Program-made: the position numbers and the translations under genes
In this document: one piece after another, positions 26,200-35,253 of the stretch
Position numbering within the stretch: position 1 is the first letter of the stretch
Layout: each line of letters opens with the position of its first letter
Assembly: GCA_050260675.1 (NCBI GenBank)
Contig: JBLNCN010000010.1
Span: 124,001-188,000 of the forward strand
Direction: 5' to 3'
Length of the DNA: 64,000 nucleotides
DNA from: JBBDIP01 sp050260675
GTDB taxonomy: Bacteria > Bacillota > Sulfobacillia > Fermentithermobacillales > Fermentithermobacillaceae
Notes under the pieces: model-generated
The model's database searches: none
Told to the model about the DNA's origin: nothing
The model's input: only the letters and a program-made list of their open reading frames with translations

Positions 26200-26850
26200 G
26201 TGGAACTCAGGGTTAACGCGACCCGCCAGGAACTAACGAGGCTGAAAAACAGGGTCAGGATGGCGACCCGTGGCCACAAGCTGCTGAAAGACAAGCGGGA
26301 CCAGCTCATGAAGGAATTCATGGCGGTGGTTCACGAGAACCAGCGGCTTCGGGAGGAGCTCGAAAGGCGCCTCTCCCACGCGTACCGGAGTTTTTCTCAG
26401 GCCAGGGCCCTATTATCGCCTCCTGTTCTGGAAGAAGCGCTGCTTGCCTCTTCCGGACCCGGTGAAGTCGGTATATCCTACCGGAGGATCATGAACGTGG
26501 TTGTGCCCGAAATGCAGCTAGAGGGGCGCAATCAGGAAGCCGCAGCCGATGATGTGGAAGGAGAAATCCCTCCCTACGGTCTTGCGGCAACATCCTCCGA
26601 CCTTGACGACGCCTTGAGCCAGTTCCGGGGTATCCTCCCGCTACTGGTAAAGCTCTCCGAGGTCGAGCGCAAAATCCAACTTTTGGCTGACGAGATTGAG
26701 CGGACCAGACGGAGAGTAAATGCCCTGGAGTACGTGCTTATTCCGGAGCTGGAGCGGGCAGTCAAGGACGTCCATATGAGGCTCGAGGAGATGGACCGGG
26801 CCAGCGCGTCCCGCCTGATGAAAGTGAAAGACATCGTACGGGCGCACTGA
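26200..26850 (+). CDS. ntpD: V-type ATPase subunit D (central rotor shaft)
   Basis: 216 residues, N- and C-terminal long helices that form the rotor shaft coiled coil, with the family N-terminal VNATRQELTRLKNRVRMATRGHKLLKDKRDQL. GTG 26200 has GGGGGTGG upstream. Last gene of the ATPase run; a candidate transcript end is not visible before murA, which begins 98 bases on, so murA may be read through. Confidence 0.93.
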   Translation: MELRVNATRQELTRLKNRVRMATRGHKLLKDKRDQLMKEFMAVVHENQRLREELERRLSHAYRSFSQARALLSPPVLEEALLASSGPGEVGISYRRIMNVVVPEMQLEGRNQEAAADDVEGEIPPYGLAATSSDLDDALSQFRGILPLLVKLSEVERKIQLLADEIERTRRRVNALEYVLIPELERAVKDVHMRLEEMDRASASRLMKVKDIVRAH

Positions 26851-26948
26851 AAAGGTTTTCCGGGATACTGCCCTCTCCAAGTAAGACAATAAAACTAAAG
26901 ATGCGAGCGGCGCGCGGAATGCTGGCTTGGGCGTGAGGAGCAGATCCT

Positions 26949-28232
26949 ATGAGCATCGTTATTCACGGGGGAAGGCCTCTACGAGGCAACGTCAAGTGCG
27001 ATGGCGCTAAGAACGCCGCTTTGCCGGTCATGGCCGGCGCCCTTTTGTCTGAGGACGTCTCGGAGGTTTCGGGCGTGCCGAACCTGAGGGATGTCGGGAC
27101 GATGACGGCGATGCTCCGTTCGCTCAATATCCCTGTCAAGCAGACCGGTACAACCGTTAGGATAGACCCGGGGCGAAAGCCCAGACGCGAAGCCCCCTAT
27201 GACCTGGTCAGGCTCATGAGGGCTTCATTCCTTATCATGGGACCTCTTCTGGCCCGATGCGGCAGTGCCTCGGTGCCCGCTCCAGGCGGCTGCGCCATAG
27301 GCCAGCGCCCCGTGGACCTTCATCTCAAAGGATTTCAAGCCATGGGGGCCGACATCTCCATTGAGGGCGGTTTCATCAAGGCATCATCCAGGAAACTCCA
27401 CGGCGCGGACATCTACCTGGACGTCCCGTCTGTCGGAGCTACCGAAAACATCATGATGGCCGCAACGCTGGCCAATGGGGTTACCGTGATCGAGAACGCC
27501 GCCCAGGAACCGGAGATAGTGGACCTCGCCAACTTTTTGAACGCGATGGGAGCGGACGTCAGCGGCGCCGGTACATCGCGGATTAAGGTCGAAGGCGTGA
27601 AGGAGCTGCATGGAGCAGCCCATACGATTATCCCGGACAGGGTCGAAGCTGCGACCTACCTCATAGCCGGGGCAATCACCCGGGGCAAGGTCACCGTCGA
27701 GAACGTCATTCCGACTCACTTGCGTTCGGTCCTCGCCAAGCTCAAGGAGTGCGGCGCATTCCTCCTGGAAGCCAACAGGTCCATAGAGATCGAGATGCCG
27801 GGAAGGCCGGAAGCTGTCTCAGTCAAGACCATGTTCTACCCCGGATTCCCAACCGACGTGCAGGCCCCTCTTATGGCTCTGTGCGCTGTCGCGCAAGGGA
27901 CCAGCGTCATAACGGAAACGGTTTTTGAGAGCCGCTTCCATCATGCCGAAGAACTGGCCAGAATGGGCGCTCGGATCCAGATTGAAGGGCAGAGCGCAAT
28001 AGTCGAAGGCGTTGAGAGGCTGACCAGCGCTTCGCTGCAGGCCGCCGATCTCCGCGCCGGCGCTGCCTTGTGCCTGGCAGCCCTTGCGGCCGATGGCGAG
28101 AGCGAGATTGCGGGCACCGAACACATCGATCGTGGCTACACGGACTTCGCCGGCAAACTCCGCCAGCTGGGAGCCGATGCCCAGGACCAGAATCCTCAGC
28201 TTTCGCACAAATACGGGTCATTGGACTCCTAG
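26949..28232 (+). CDS. murA: UDP-N-acetylglucosamine 1-carboxyvinyltransferase
   Basis: First committed step of peptidoglycan synthesis: transfer of enolpyruvate from PEP to UDP-GlcNAc in the cytoplasm. 427 residues. C115 in PGGCAIGQRPVDLH is the catalytic, fosfomycin-sensitive Cys. KCDGAKNAALPVMAGALL near the start holds the substrate Lys/Asn. ATG 26949 with GGAGCAG upstream. In Bacillus a murA paralogue stands before spoIID, as here. A second MurA may exist outside the window, as is common in Bacillota. Confidence 0.97.
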   Translation: MSIVIHGGRPLRGNVKCDGAKNAALPVMAGALLSEDVSEVSGVPNLRDVGTMTAMLRSLNIPVKQTGTTVRIDPGRKPRREAPYDLVRLMRASFLIMGPLLARCGSASVPAPGGCAIGQRPVDLHLKGFQAMGADISIEGGFIKASSRKLHGADIYLDVPSVGATENIMMAATLANGVTVIENAAQEPEIVDLANFLNAMGADVSGAGTSRIKVEGVKELHGAAHTIIPDRVEAATYLIAGAITRGKVTVENVIPTHLRSVLAKLKECGAFLLEANRSIEIEMPGRPEAVSVKTMFYPGFPTDVQAPLMALCAVAQGTSVITETVFESRFHHAEELARMGARIQIEGQSAIVEGVERLTSASLQAADLRAGAALCLAALAADGESEIAGTEHIDRGYTDFAGKLRQLGADAQDQNPQLSHKYGSLDS

Positions 28233-28264
28233 GCGTCGGACCTCCAAACGCTACATTTGTCGGC

Positions 28265-28291
28265 GTCCGGCTGTAAATGCCGGACTTCTAC
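28265..28291 (+). terminator. Possible terminator after murA
   Basis: GTCCGGC (28265-28271) and GCCGGAC (28279-28285) form a perfect 7-bp stem with a 7-base loop, followed by TTCTAC. The T-run is poor. Confidence 0.4.
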
Positions 28292-28382
28292 TTGCTGACT
28301 TCTAAAGGCTTGTACAACCCCCATATGAATAGAACATTGCTAAACCTTGACCGCCCCGGTGGCGGCTGTGGGGGTTTGTTGC

Positions 28383-29363
28383 GTGAAGAGGCTCCTCTAC
28401 CTGTTGCTTTTTGCCTTCGGAGTCTACCTCGGACTGCCGTCGACTCCGACTTCTCCATATCAGATCCAGATCCGGGCCTCGCAACTAGCTGATCCCCTGC
28501 TGAGGATTGACGTTTATTACGCAGAGACAGGCGAGGTCCTTCGCCTTGACCTGGAGGAGTACCTGAAAGGTGTCGTGGCCTCGGAAATGCCCGCAAACTT
28601 CTCCGCGGAGGCACTGAAAGCCCAGGCTGTCGTGGCGAGGACTATTGCCGTGAGGAAGATGAAAGTACTGGGCGGAACGCCGTCCCTTCCGGAAAAGGGT
28701 GCGGACGTGAGCTCAGACTACCGCGTCGACCAGGCGTGGACGCCCACCGAGGTACTGCGCCAGCGATGGGGAGCCGTGGCATTCTGGCTCAACTGGCCCA
28801 AGATCGAGAAGGCGGTGGAGGAGACGCGGGGTATCATCCTCATGTACGGAGGTGTCCCCTGCGAAGCGGTATTCCACTCTACCTGCGCCGGCCATACAGA
28901 GGCCGCTTGCGACGTTTGGGTCGGCAACGTGCCGTATCTGCAGAGCGTCGAGTGCCCTTACTGCGCCCATTCGCCGTACACCAGACCCCAGACCGTGACG
29001 GTCCCGCTTTCCAAGGTCTCTGCGTCTCTGGGCAGTCTCGGCATATCGGTCCCGGCATCAAAGATCGACTCAAGCACCATAGCCGTCTCTCAGATATCCC
29101 CGACAGGCCGGATCAAGCAGGTGGTCGTGAGCGGCGAGGCCGTCCGCGGACTGGAGTTTCGCATGGCGTTGGGCCTGCGCTCCACCAACCTTTCCTGGAG
29201 CATCAAAGGGCAGAACGCGATCTTCCAGGTGAGGGGATACGGGCATGGGGTGGGCATGTGCCAGTACGGCGCCGACGGCCTGGCGCGTCAGGGCCGCACT
29301 TTCAAGGAGATCCTGGCTTACTACTACAGGGGGACGACGACTGCGGGGATCTTCGAGGAGTAG
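28383..29363 (+). CDS. spoIID: Stage II sporulation protein D (peptidoglycan lytic transglycosylase)
   Basis: Membrane-anchored lytic transglycosylase that, with SpoIIM and SpoIIP, remodels septal peptidoglycan during engulfment. 326 residues from GTG 28383, chosen because KRLLYLLLFAFGVYLGL then forms the N-terminal anchor; a TTG at 28347 would add 12 residues. SpoIID motifs: LEEYLKGVVASEMPANFSAEALKAQAVVARTIA with the catalytic Glu (E of ASEMP), HSTCAGHTEAA and YGHGVGMCQYGADG with zinc-binding His/Cys. Follows murA as in Bacillus; spoIIQ, normally next, is about 10 kb away. Confidence 0.94.
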   Translation: MKRLLYLLLFAFGVYLGLPSTPTSPYQIQIRASQLADPLLRIDVYYAETGEVLRLDLEEYLKGVVASEMPANFSAEALKAQAVVARTIAVRKMKVLGGTPSLPEKGADVSSDYRVDQAWTPTEVLRQRWGAVAFWLNWPKIEKAVEETRGIILMYGGVPCEAVFHSTCAGHTEAACDVWVGNVPYLQSVECPYCAHSPYTRPQTVTVPLSKVSASLGSLGISVPASKIDSSTIAVSQISPTGRIKQVVVSGEAVRGLEFRMALGLRSTNLSWSIKGQNAIFQVRGYGHGVGMCQYGADGLARQGRTFKEILAYYYRGTTTAGIFEE

Positions 29364-29377
29364 GTACTGTCAGTTGA

Positions 29378-31585
29378 TCACTTGTCGGAACATCCATCTG
29401 GCCCTGCTGCTTGCTCCTGCAAGTTGGCCACTACTTGAGTTGGGCCGGTTCGGTGTCCGCGCTCTTTACGGGTCAAGATAACTCGTTCAAAAACGGGCAC
29501 CAACGACGGATCGAACTGGCTGCCGGAACACCGCCGCAGTTCGTCCAGGGCTTCCTCGACTGAGCGGGCAGCCCTGTAGGGCCTTTCATGAGTCATTGCA
29601 TCAAACGCATCAGCTATAGCAGTAATCCTGGCAGTCAGCGGGATATCATTGCCCGCGATTCCTCGTGGGTATCCTGTTCCGTCCCAACGCTCATGATGGG
29701 AAAGGACACCATCCGCGATCAGGCAAAGGTCGCTGGTGGCACGCGCGATCCGGTAGCCCACTTCAGGATGCTTTTTCACGGTTACCCACTCATCCGGAGT
29801 CAGCACTCCCTGTTTGAGGAGAATGTGGTCCGGGATTCCGATCTTGCCGACGTCGTGAAGGGAAGCCAAGAGCGCAAGCTCATCGAGCCCGCTTTGGTCC
29901 ATTCCCAAGGCTTTGCCTACCAGCGTCGACAACTCCTTTATCCTATCGCAGTGCTCCTTCGTCTCTCGGCTAGCTTCAAGCAGCGAACGCTCGAGTGAAG
30001 AGAGGAGAGCATGCCGCGCGCTGCGCCTATCACCGAGTTTATTCAGGTACATGTGATCCTCGGCCTTCTTTATGAGGTCGCGGACTGGTAGCTTCGCATC
30101 CGTTCTCGTAGCATGGCCGAGTGAGATACTGATCTCTGACGAGCGACAATTGCCTGCGATTCTGTCGCACAATTCGCCGGCAGCCTGTGCCTCTGCGCCT
30201 GGCAGTATGACCAGGAATTCGTCGCCGCCCCACCTCACGACTGTATCCTGCCGCCTGCAGGCAGCCTTGAGCGCCTTGGCAGCAGCCACGATAAGCCGGT
30301 CGCCTTTCGCGTGACCCAGAGTGTCGTTGATCAGCTTCAGGCCGTTTAGATCTCCCATGATGATGCTTAATGAAGGTTCGTCGGCTACTCTGCTGAGCAA
30401 TTTGTCTTCGAAGTAAGCTCTATTGTGCACCCGGGTCAGGCCGTCGTGATAGGTTAGGTATTCCATCCTTCGTTCAGCCTGCATTCGCCTGTGGTAGGTT
30501 GCCATAATCTCGGAGACGGTAACCATCAGCGTGGTTTCCTCGTCTGACCATTCCCTGGCCTGACGGCAGCCGACACACAGCACACCTATGAGCTTATCCT
30601 GATACTTAATAGGGACTAATGCGAACGCTCTAAGCCCCATCTCACATACAATCCTCTCTTGATGGGGGTTAAGGTCGGAAGACTCCATGAGGTCTCCCGC
30701 AAGAACACGACCGCCGGATCTGAGAGTCTCATACCAATCGCCAAGCCATGAAGCCTCGAACCCGGGGCGAAGGAAGCCGGAAGTCATGTTTGAGGGGTCC
30801 GGCCATTCTTTGATGCGCGAGATGGTCTTCTGGTCCCATAGCCGAATGACTGAGCAGTAATCCAGCTCCAGAGTACTTGCTATCATCTCCAGTACGTCAT
30901 CTAGATCCTCGCCTTCCTTTGACACTAGCATCTGAGCTACTTTCGCAACGCAGTTCTCGAAGAGTGCTGTGCGCCGAAGAGCGGCCTCAGTCTTCTTTCG
31001 GTCCGATATGTCAATCATGAGTGTGCCAAACTGTCCTTTCGGCAGCGAGAACACGGTATAGGCGAAATGCCTGTCCAGGTCCTGAATGTAGGTTTCAAAG
31101 CGGGCAGTCTGTCCGCTTAGAGCGACGCGCCCGAAGGTCTGAACAAGATCCTCTCCGAGTCTTGGAAAGAGATCATGACCTGTCTTGCCAACTACGTTCT
31201 CCTTAGCGAGTCCGGTGACCACCTGAAAAGCAGGATTTACGTCAACGAAACGGTAGTCCACCGCGGTTCCGCCTTCGCTGCAGATGATCTCCCTCACCGC
31301 TAACCCTTCATCGAGCTCCCTGAAGACAGTCAGGTAACGTAGCTCTGCGCTCTCGAGCAAGTCCCGCTCTCTGGCTAGTTGCTTTTTCCTCGACGTATTG
31401 GACAAATAGAGAGCTACAGCTGAAATCAACGCGCTAATCACAAGGCACCGCGAGTAGAGCTCGTTCCGGGAAGGCTGCAGAATCTGACTCTGTAGCGTTC
31501 CGTCCGACAGAAGAAATGCGTGAACCGACGCATCTAGTATCCAGAGACCGGCGGCGGACATTGCCAATCGGACATAACGTTTCAT
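29378..31585 (-). CDS. Membrane PAS-GAF-GGDEF-HD-GYP cyclic-di-GMP protein
   Basis: 735-residue bifunctional signalling protein on the minus strand. Two N-terminal membrane segments (about 5-28 and 47-63), a PAS-like domain (about 80-200), a GAF domain (about 215-370), GGDEF with intact RWGGDEF preceded by the RxxD inhibition site (RRQD), and HD-GYP with LHDVGK and HHERWDGTGYPRG. It may both make and break c-di-GMP, or one domain may only sense GTP. GGAGG on the minus strand precedes the ATG at 31585. It converges with spoIID (stops 15 bases apart) and lies 155 bases downstream of the GAF/CitT-like regulator. It is the first gene of the block that interrupts spoIID-spoIIQ. Confidence 0.93.
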   Translation of the reverse strand: MKRYVRLAMSAAGLWILDASVHAFLLSDGTLQSQILQPSRNELYSRCLVISALISAVALYLSNTSRKKQLARERDLLESAELRYLTVFRELDEGLAVREIICSEGGTAVDYRFVDVNPAFQVVTGLAKENVVGKTGHDLFPRLGEDLVQTFGRVALSGQTARFETYIQDLDRHFAYTVFSLPKGQFGTLMIDISDRKKTEAALRRTALFENCVAKVAQMLVSKEGEDLDDVLEMIASTLELDYCSVIRLWDQKTISRIKEWPDPSNMTSGFLRPGFEASWLGDWYETLRSGGRVLAGDLMESSDLNPHQERIVCEMGLRAFALVPIKYQDKLIGVLCVGCRQAREWSDEETTLMVTVSEIMATYHRRMQAERRMEYLTYHDGLTRVHNRAYFEDKLLSRVADEPSLSIIMGDLNGLKLINDTLGHAKGDRLIVAAAKALKAACRRQDTVVRWGGDEFLVILPGAEAQAAGELCDRIAGNCRSSEISISLGHATRTDAKLPVRDLIKKAEDHMYLNKLGDRRSARHALLSSLERSLLEASRETKEHCDRIKELSTLVGKALGMDQSGLDELALLASLHDVGKIGIPDHILLKQGVLTPDEWVTVKKHPEVGYRIARATSDLCLIADGVLSHHERWDGTGYPRGIAGNDIPLTARITAIADAFDAMTHERPYRAARSVEEALDELRRCSGSQFDPSLVPVFERVILTRKERGHRTGPTQVVANLQEQAAGPDGCSDK

Positions 31586-31740
31586 GCTTGGGTTTCCTCC
31601 CCGGAAACTGCGCTCTAGGCGGGAGATGTCAAAACGATCATCGAAGGCAAGGCCATTTGAGGGAGATTTTGCAAGTTAAACCAATATCGTAATAGTGTGC
31701 TGTGCTTGGACGGCTGCGCGAGTCGCCTGGGGAACGATAT

Positions 31741-32697
31741 CTACCGGTTACCCGCTCCTTCCGTTGCCGGCTGACTCATCGAGGCAGTATATGCCCGGTA
31801 TTCGTCCTGGCTGCTCTGACTGGATAAGCGGTAGAGGAATGTGGGGCGACCGACGCGTCCGTAGACAACCTCTTTGATGACTATGCCGACATCTGCGAGA
31901 TAGGAAAGGTAGTTGCCCGCTGTGACGTCGGAGAACCCAAGGTCGTTTGAGATGCTTCTGCGAGACACTGGGCCAGGGCTTTGTTCGAGATGATCGCAGA
32001 TGCGACGTAGGGTCGGCCAGTTGATCCCTTTTTGCAGTGAGCGGGCCACTGCGGACGGTGTCAGCGGCTGATCGATGTTTGCCGCAGCCAGCACTTGACC
32101 AATCACACTCGTTGGGTCAACTGGTCGCAGATCTGCGTGGTATTCGCGTTCGGACCTGCGGTGAGCATGTAGATCTACGTGCATCTCTTCGAGATCTACC
32201 CACTCGGAACCTAATTCGGGAAAGTAGGCGATGTGGTGAAGCGCCAGAACAAGGCGCTTGCCACGAGCGATCATTAAGTTGATGTTGGCTCTGGTGAAGC
32301 TTTTTGGAGAGCGGGAGAGCGCTGTGAGGGCGCCAATTGAGGTTGGCCCAAAGGTCAACGGGGTACATGCGTGGCTTCGAAACCCCGCTGCTTCCAAAGT
32401 AGGTCCAGAGGGGCAGGCAAGCTGACGACCGAAGCCCTCCTCAACGACCGTTGCTCCCTCGACGGCACAGCGAATGCATCCGGGTCCTTTTGGAACCAAC
32501 CTGAATGCGAGTTTTGCCTCATCCGGCACGTTGACATCGTCCTTAAGGGTGATCGCCGAGCCGTCAGTCAGATGAAGCATTGAGGCAGCGACGTCAATTC
32601 GCCTACAGACCTCCCTAAGGGTCTGCCTGATTAGTCTTCGGACGTTGACGTCATCCGACGCCACCAATAGACGAACAAGTCCAGTGCTACTCTGCAT
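31741..32697 (-). CDS. GAF-domain transcription regulator with a CitT-like winged helix
   Basis: Minus-strand regulator of 318 residues from ATG 32697, preferred because GTGGGCAGG stands upstream; an ATG at 32730 would add 11 residues. Residues about 5-160 form a GAF domain with four cysteines, C74-X2-C77-X17-C95-X15-C111, a spacing that could hold an iron-sulfur cluster or metal. After a linker, residues about 240-300 form a winged helix (RRSISNDLGFSDVTAGNYL...YGRVGRPTFLYRL) like the DNA-binding end of CitT/DcuR-type response regulators, but there is no receiver domain. It probably senses a small ligand or redox state and may control the GGDEF/HD-GYP gene next to it or the chemoreceptor on the other side. 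Targets are unknown. Confidence 0.75.
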   Translation of the reverse strand: MQSSTGLVRLLVASDDVNVRRLIRQTLREVCRRIDVAASMLHLTDGSAITLKDDVNVPDEAKLAFRLVPKGPGCIRCAVEGATVVEEGFGRQLACPSGPTLEAAGFRSHACTPLTFGPTSIGALTALSRSPKSFTRANINLMIARGKRLVLALHHIAYFPELGSEWVDLEEMHVDLHAHRRSEREYHADLRPVDPTSVIGQVLAAANIDQPLTPSAVARSLQKGINWPTLRRICDHLEQSPGPVSRRSISNDLGFSDVTAGNYLSYLADVGIVIKEVVYGRVGRPTFLYRLSSQSSQDEYRAYTASMSQPATEGAGNR

Positions 32698-32730
32698 CAA
32701 GCCTGCCCACCCAACCGCAAGTTTCGACAT

Positions 32731-33198
32731 GTATATGTATATCAGTAAAGATACATCTCAGATTGATTAGTGTCACCTTTCGAAACATGGCAAAACTGAA
32801 CTAGAGGCTCCCCCGGAATAAGGGCGCATCTGTACATGCGCCACAAGATACGCCCTATGCCATGGATAACGCTAATTCCCACAATCCCCAGCGTACTGAC
32901 TAGTTTGTTGCCGAACACTCGTTAAGGTTTCGTTACTTTGCCAACCCTGCTGATCAACCCGGCAAGAACCGAATGGGACTGGGGGATGCGAGTCACAGTC
33001 GGAGGATTCCCGTTTGTGTACTCAGGAAACTGCTGATTTCCTAGGTTGATCAAGCAGAAAAAGGGCTGAGACGGCTCATCAAGGTTAGCGCTGCGTGATG
33101 TTTTCTTGGTTTTCTTTCCAAATCCTTTGTGAAGTTTTCCCACCCAACGATACGCAAGGTGGCAATCGTCAAGTAAAGTTAGCGGAGGCGATCAACGA
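32731..33198. other. 468-base intergenic region with a large imperfect inverted repeat
   Basis: No gene supported. CTGCTGATCAACC (32949-32961) pairs with GGTTGATCAAGCAG (33044-33057), enclosing about 85 bases that hold further stems: AGGAAA (33024-33029) with TTTCCT (33037-33042), and GACTG with CAGTC around 32982-33002. It lies between the minus-strand regulator and the plus-strand chemoreceptor. I compared it by eye with c-di-GMP riboswitch motifs and it does not fit. AT-rich TATACATATAC on the minus strand near 32731-32741 may be the -10 region of the regulator gene. Confidence 0.45.
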
Positions 33199-35070
33199 GT
33201 GAAGATGAGCGCAAAACGACTCGGCATCCGGACGAAGCTATTGGGTGGGTTTGTCCTGATGCTCCTGTTTATCGGTATCGTGAGTTACGTCGGCATTACG
33301 CTCTCCAGACGTGCCAACGATCAGTACATCTTTCTCACCGAGCATCAGTTTCCGGCCATGGTAGGTATGGCGGACCTCAAAAGCGGTCTATTCGAAGGGG
33401 CTACATACGTACGCGGCTTCATCCTCACGAAAGACGAGAGCCTAGTTACGGATTATCGCGATGTTGTGGCGCATTCCCAGGCAATCGCCGACCAGCTCAA
33501 GGCTGTGCTGACCACCGACGAATCCAAGCAGTTCTTTGCCCAAATGGAGAAAGCCCGCAAGGACTACATAGAGATCGCCGACTTGGCAATCGAGGCCGCT
33601 CGCCAAGACAACGCCGAGGAGCTTACCACCATCCTCCAGCACGGTGCCGAGGCAGTGGCAGCTTTCGAAGGGGTTGTCGCGGAATGGTCCGACTTTCTGA
33701 CGAAGAGCAACGCTACGGCAATGATAGAGGCCAATAGGCTCACCGGCCTTGCGAATACCGTAACTCTATCAGTAACCGCCGCGGCGGTGGTTATAGGCAC
33801 AACTCTTGCGTTAGGACTATCTGGCAGCATAACCAGACCTCTGGTGGCTCTTACCGCTGTCGCAGAGACGGCCGCCGCAGGCGATCTCACCGTAAGGATA
33901 CCCGAGGTCAAGACCGGGGACGAAGTGCAGGTGATGGCCAGCGCCTTTGACACTATGATGCAAACCCTGGTCTCGCTGATTCAGGACGTGAACTCGTCGG
34001 CCCAGCATGTAGCGGCCACGAGTGAGGGGCTGTCAGCGGTATCGGAGGAAACCGCCCGTGCCTCGTCTCAGATCGCGGAAACTATTCGTCAGATGGCAAA
34101 GGGGACTGAACAGCAGACCGCCGCGGCAAGTGGAACCGCTTCGTCCGTGGCTCAACTGACTGCGGCGGTCGATCAGGTAGCCAAAGGGGCCCTGTCGCAG
34201 ATGAACGTTGTCGCCGATGCCTCGAAGGCTCTTGAGGAATCCGAGACGTCCCTCAATCAGGTGACCACTATGCTCACCCAAGTTGGAGCAGAAGCCTCCA
34301 AGAACGCCGGCTGGGCATCCGAGGGAAGCGAAGCGGTCAAGAACGTCGTCAAGAGCATGGACAACATTAGGTCGACGACCCAAGGTGCGGCCGCGAAGAT
34401 CAGTGAACTCAACGGCCTATCGGGTGAAATCAAAAAGATCGTCGACGTCATAGACGACATAGCTTCGCAGACCAATCTCCTGGCGCTGAATGCCGCTATC
34501 GAGGCTGCTCGGGCCGGGGAATACGGTCGCGGGTTTGCGGTGGTGGCAGATGAGGTTCGGAATCTGGCTGAGCGCTCTATGGTCGAGACGAAGTCGATAT
34601 CTGATCTGATCGAACGCGTCTCCGCAGCTGTTGCGGCTACTGTGGAGGCGATCGACCATAGCGTCAATGAGGTAGAAGGTGGCAGTTCCGTGGCCGGAGT
34701 GGCCGGAAAATCCCTGGAGGCTGTATATGCCGGGGCAACAGAGGCAGAGAAGGTCGTTGAGGGTCTTGTCTTTGCATCTAAAGGACTACTGGAGAAAAGC
34801 CAACGTGTGAACGATGCGATAACCAAGATCGTAGCCGTCACTGAGGAGAATTCGGCGGCTACTGAGGAAATGGCAGCGGGAGCGCAAGAGGTCCAGAACC
34901 TGGTCGACAGTGTAGCATCCGTGACGGAAGAAAACGCGGCGGCAACTGAGGAGATCCTGGCTTCTACCGAACAGATGAACTCCTCCGTGCAGCAAGTGTC
35001 AGAGTCAGCCCAGTCGCTGGCGGTGATGGCTCAGTCCCTGCAAGATGTTCTCAGGAAGTTCAAGGTTTAG
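33199..35070 (+). CDS. Methyl-accepting chemotaxis protein
   Basis: 623-residue transmembrane chemoreceptor. TM1 at about 11-33, an extracellular four-helix-bundle sensor (about 34-183), TM2 at about 184-206, a HAMP domain (about 207-262, SITRPLVALTAVAETAAAGDLTVRI) and a long signalling coiled coil with the conserved hairpin tip SQTNLLALNAAIEAARAGE...VVADEVRNLAERS, which contacts CheA and CheW. Methylation-site-like Glu/Gln pairs occur on both arms (TEENSAATEEMAAGAQEV). GTG 33199 has GCGGAGGCG upstream. No ligand can be inferred. A cheW remnant follows within 15 bases. Confidence 0.95.
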   Translation: MKMSAKRLGIRTKLLGGFVLMLLFIGIVSYVGITLSRRANDQYIFLTEHQFPAMVGMADLKSGLFEGATYVRGFILTKDESLVTDYRDVVAHSQAIADQLKAVLTTDESKQFFAQMEKARKDYIEIADLAIEAARQDNAEELTTILQHGAEAVAAFEGVVAEWSDFLTKSNATAMIEANRLTGLANTVTLSVTAAAVVIGTTLALGLSGSITRPLVALTAVAETAAAGDLTVRIPEVKTGDEVQVMASAFDTMMQTLVSLIQDVNSSAQHVAATSEGLSAVSEETARASSQIAETIRQMAKGTEQQTAAASGTASSVAQLTAAVDQVAKGALSQMNVVADASKALEESETSLNQVTTMLTQVGAEASKNAGWASEGSEAVKNVVKSMDNIRSTTQGAAAKISELNGLSGEIKKIVDVIDDIASQTNLLALNAAIEAARAGEYGRGFAVVADEVRNLAERSMVETKSISDLIERVSAAVAATVEAIDHSVNEVEGGSSVAGVAGKSLEAVYAGATEAEKVVEGLVFASKGLLEKSQRVNDAITKIVAVTEENSAATEEMAAGAQEVQNLVDSVASVTEENAAATEEILASTEQMNSSVQQVSESAQSLAVMAQSLQDVLRKFKV

Positions 35071-35084
35071 CGGACGGACGTCGG

Positions 35085-35198
35085 ATGCCGACCGAGGAAC
35101 AGGAAACAACCCAAGTTGTGACGTTCAAACTGGGTGATGAGGAGTACGGCGTGGACGGAAGCGGAGGGAGGAGTGCCCAGCGCCGCCCGGCGAATTGA
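35085..35198 (+). pseudogene. Truncated cheW remnant
   Basis: ATG 35085 opens a 37-codon frame that contains QVVTFKLGDEEYGVD, an excellent match to the start of CheW (first beta strands). After GVD the sequence changes at once to GSGGRSAQRRPAN and a stop. CheW is normally about 150 residues, so only the first 24 or so remain. A different frame downstream encodes RRIDEELQGL up to a stop at about 35231, which could be the end of another deleted gene. A deletion between cheW and a following gene is the simplest explanation. Confidence 0.7.
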
Positions 35199-35253
35199 TG
35201 AAGAGCTACAGGGGCTTTCTACTGGAAGATGACAGATGCAGAGGGGGATCCAC

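Noticed and set aside
28277..28492. Short + strand frame between murA and spoIID
   Set aside because: Out of frame with spoIID, no ribosome site and no similarity.
32949..33198. c-di-GMP riboswitch before the chemoreceptor
   Set aside because: The GEMM core sequences and the class II pattern are absent.
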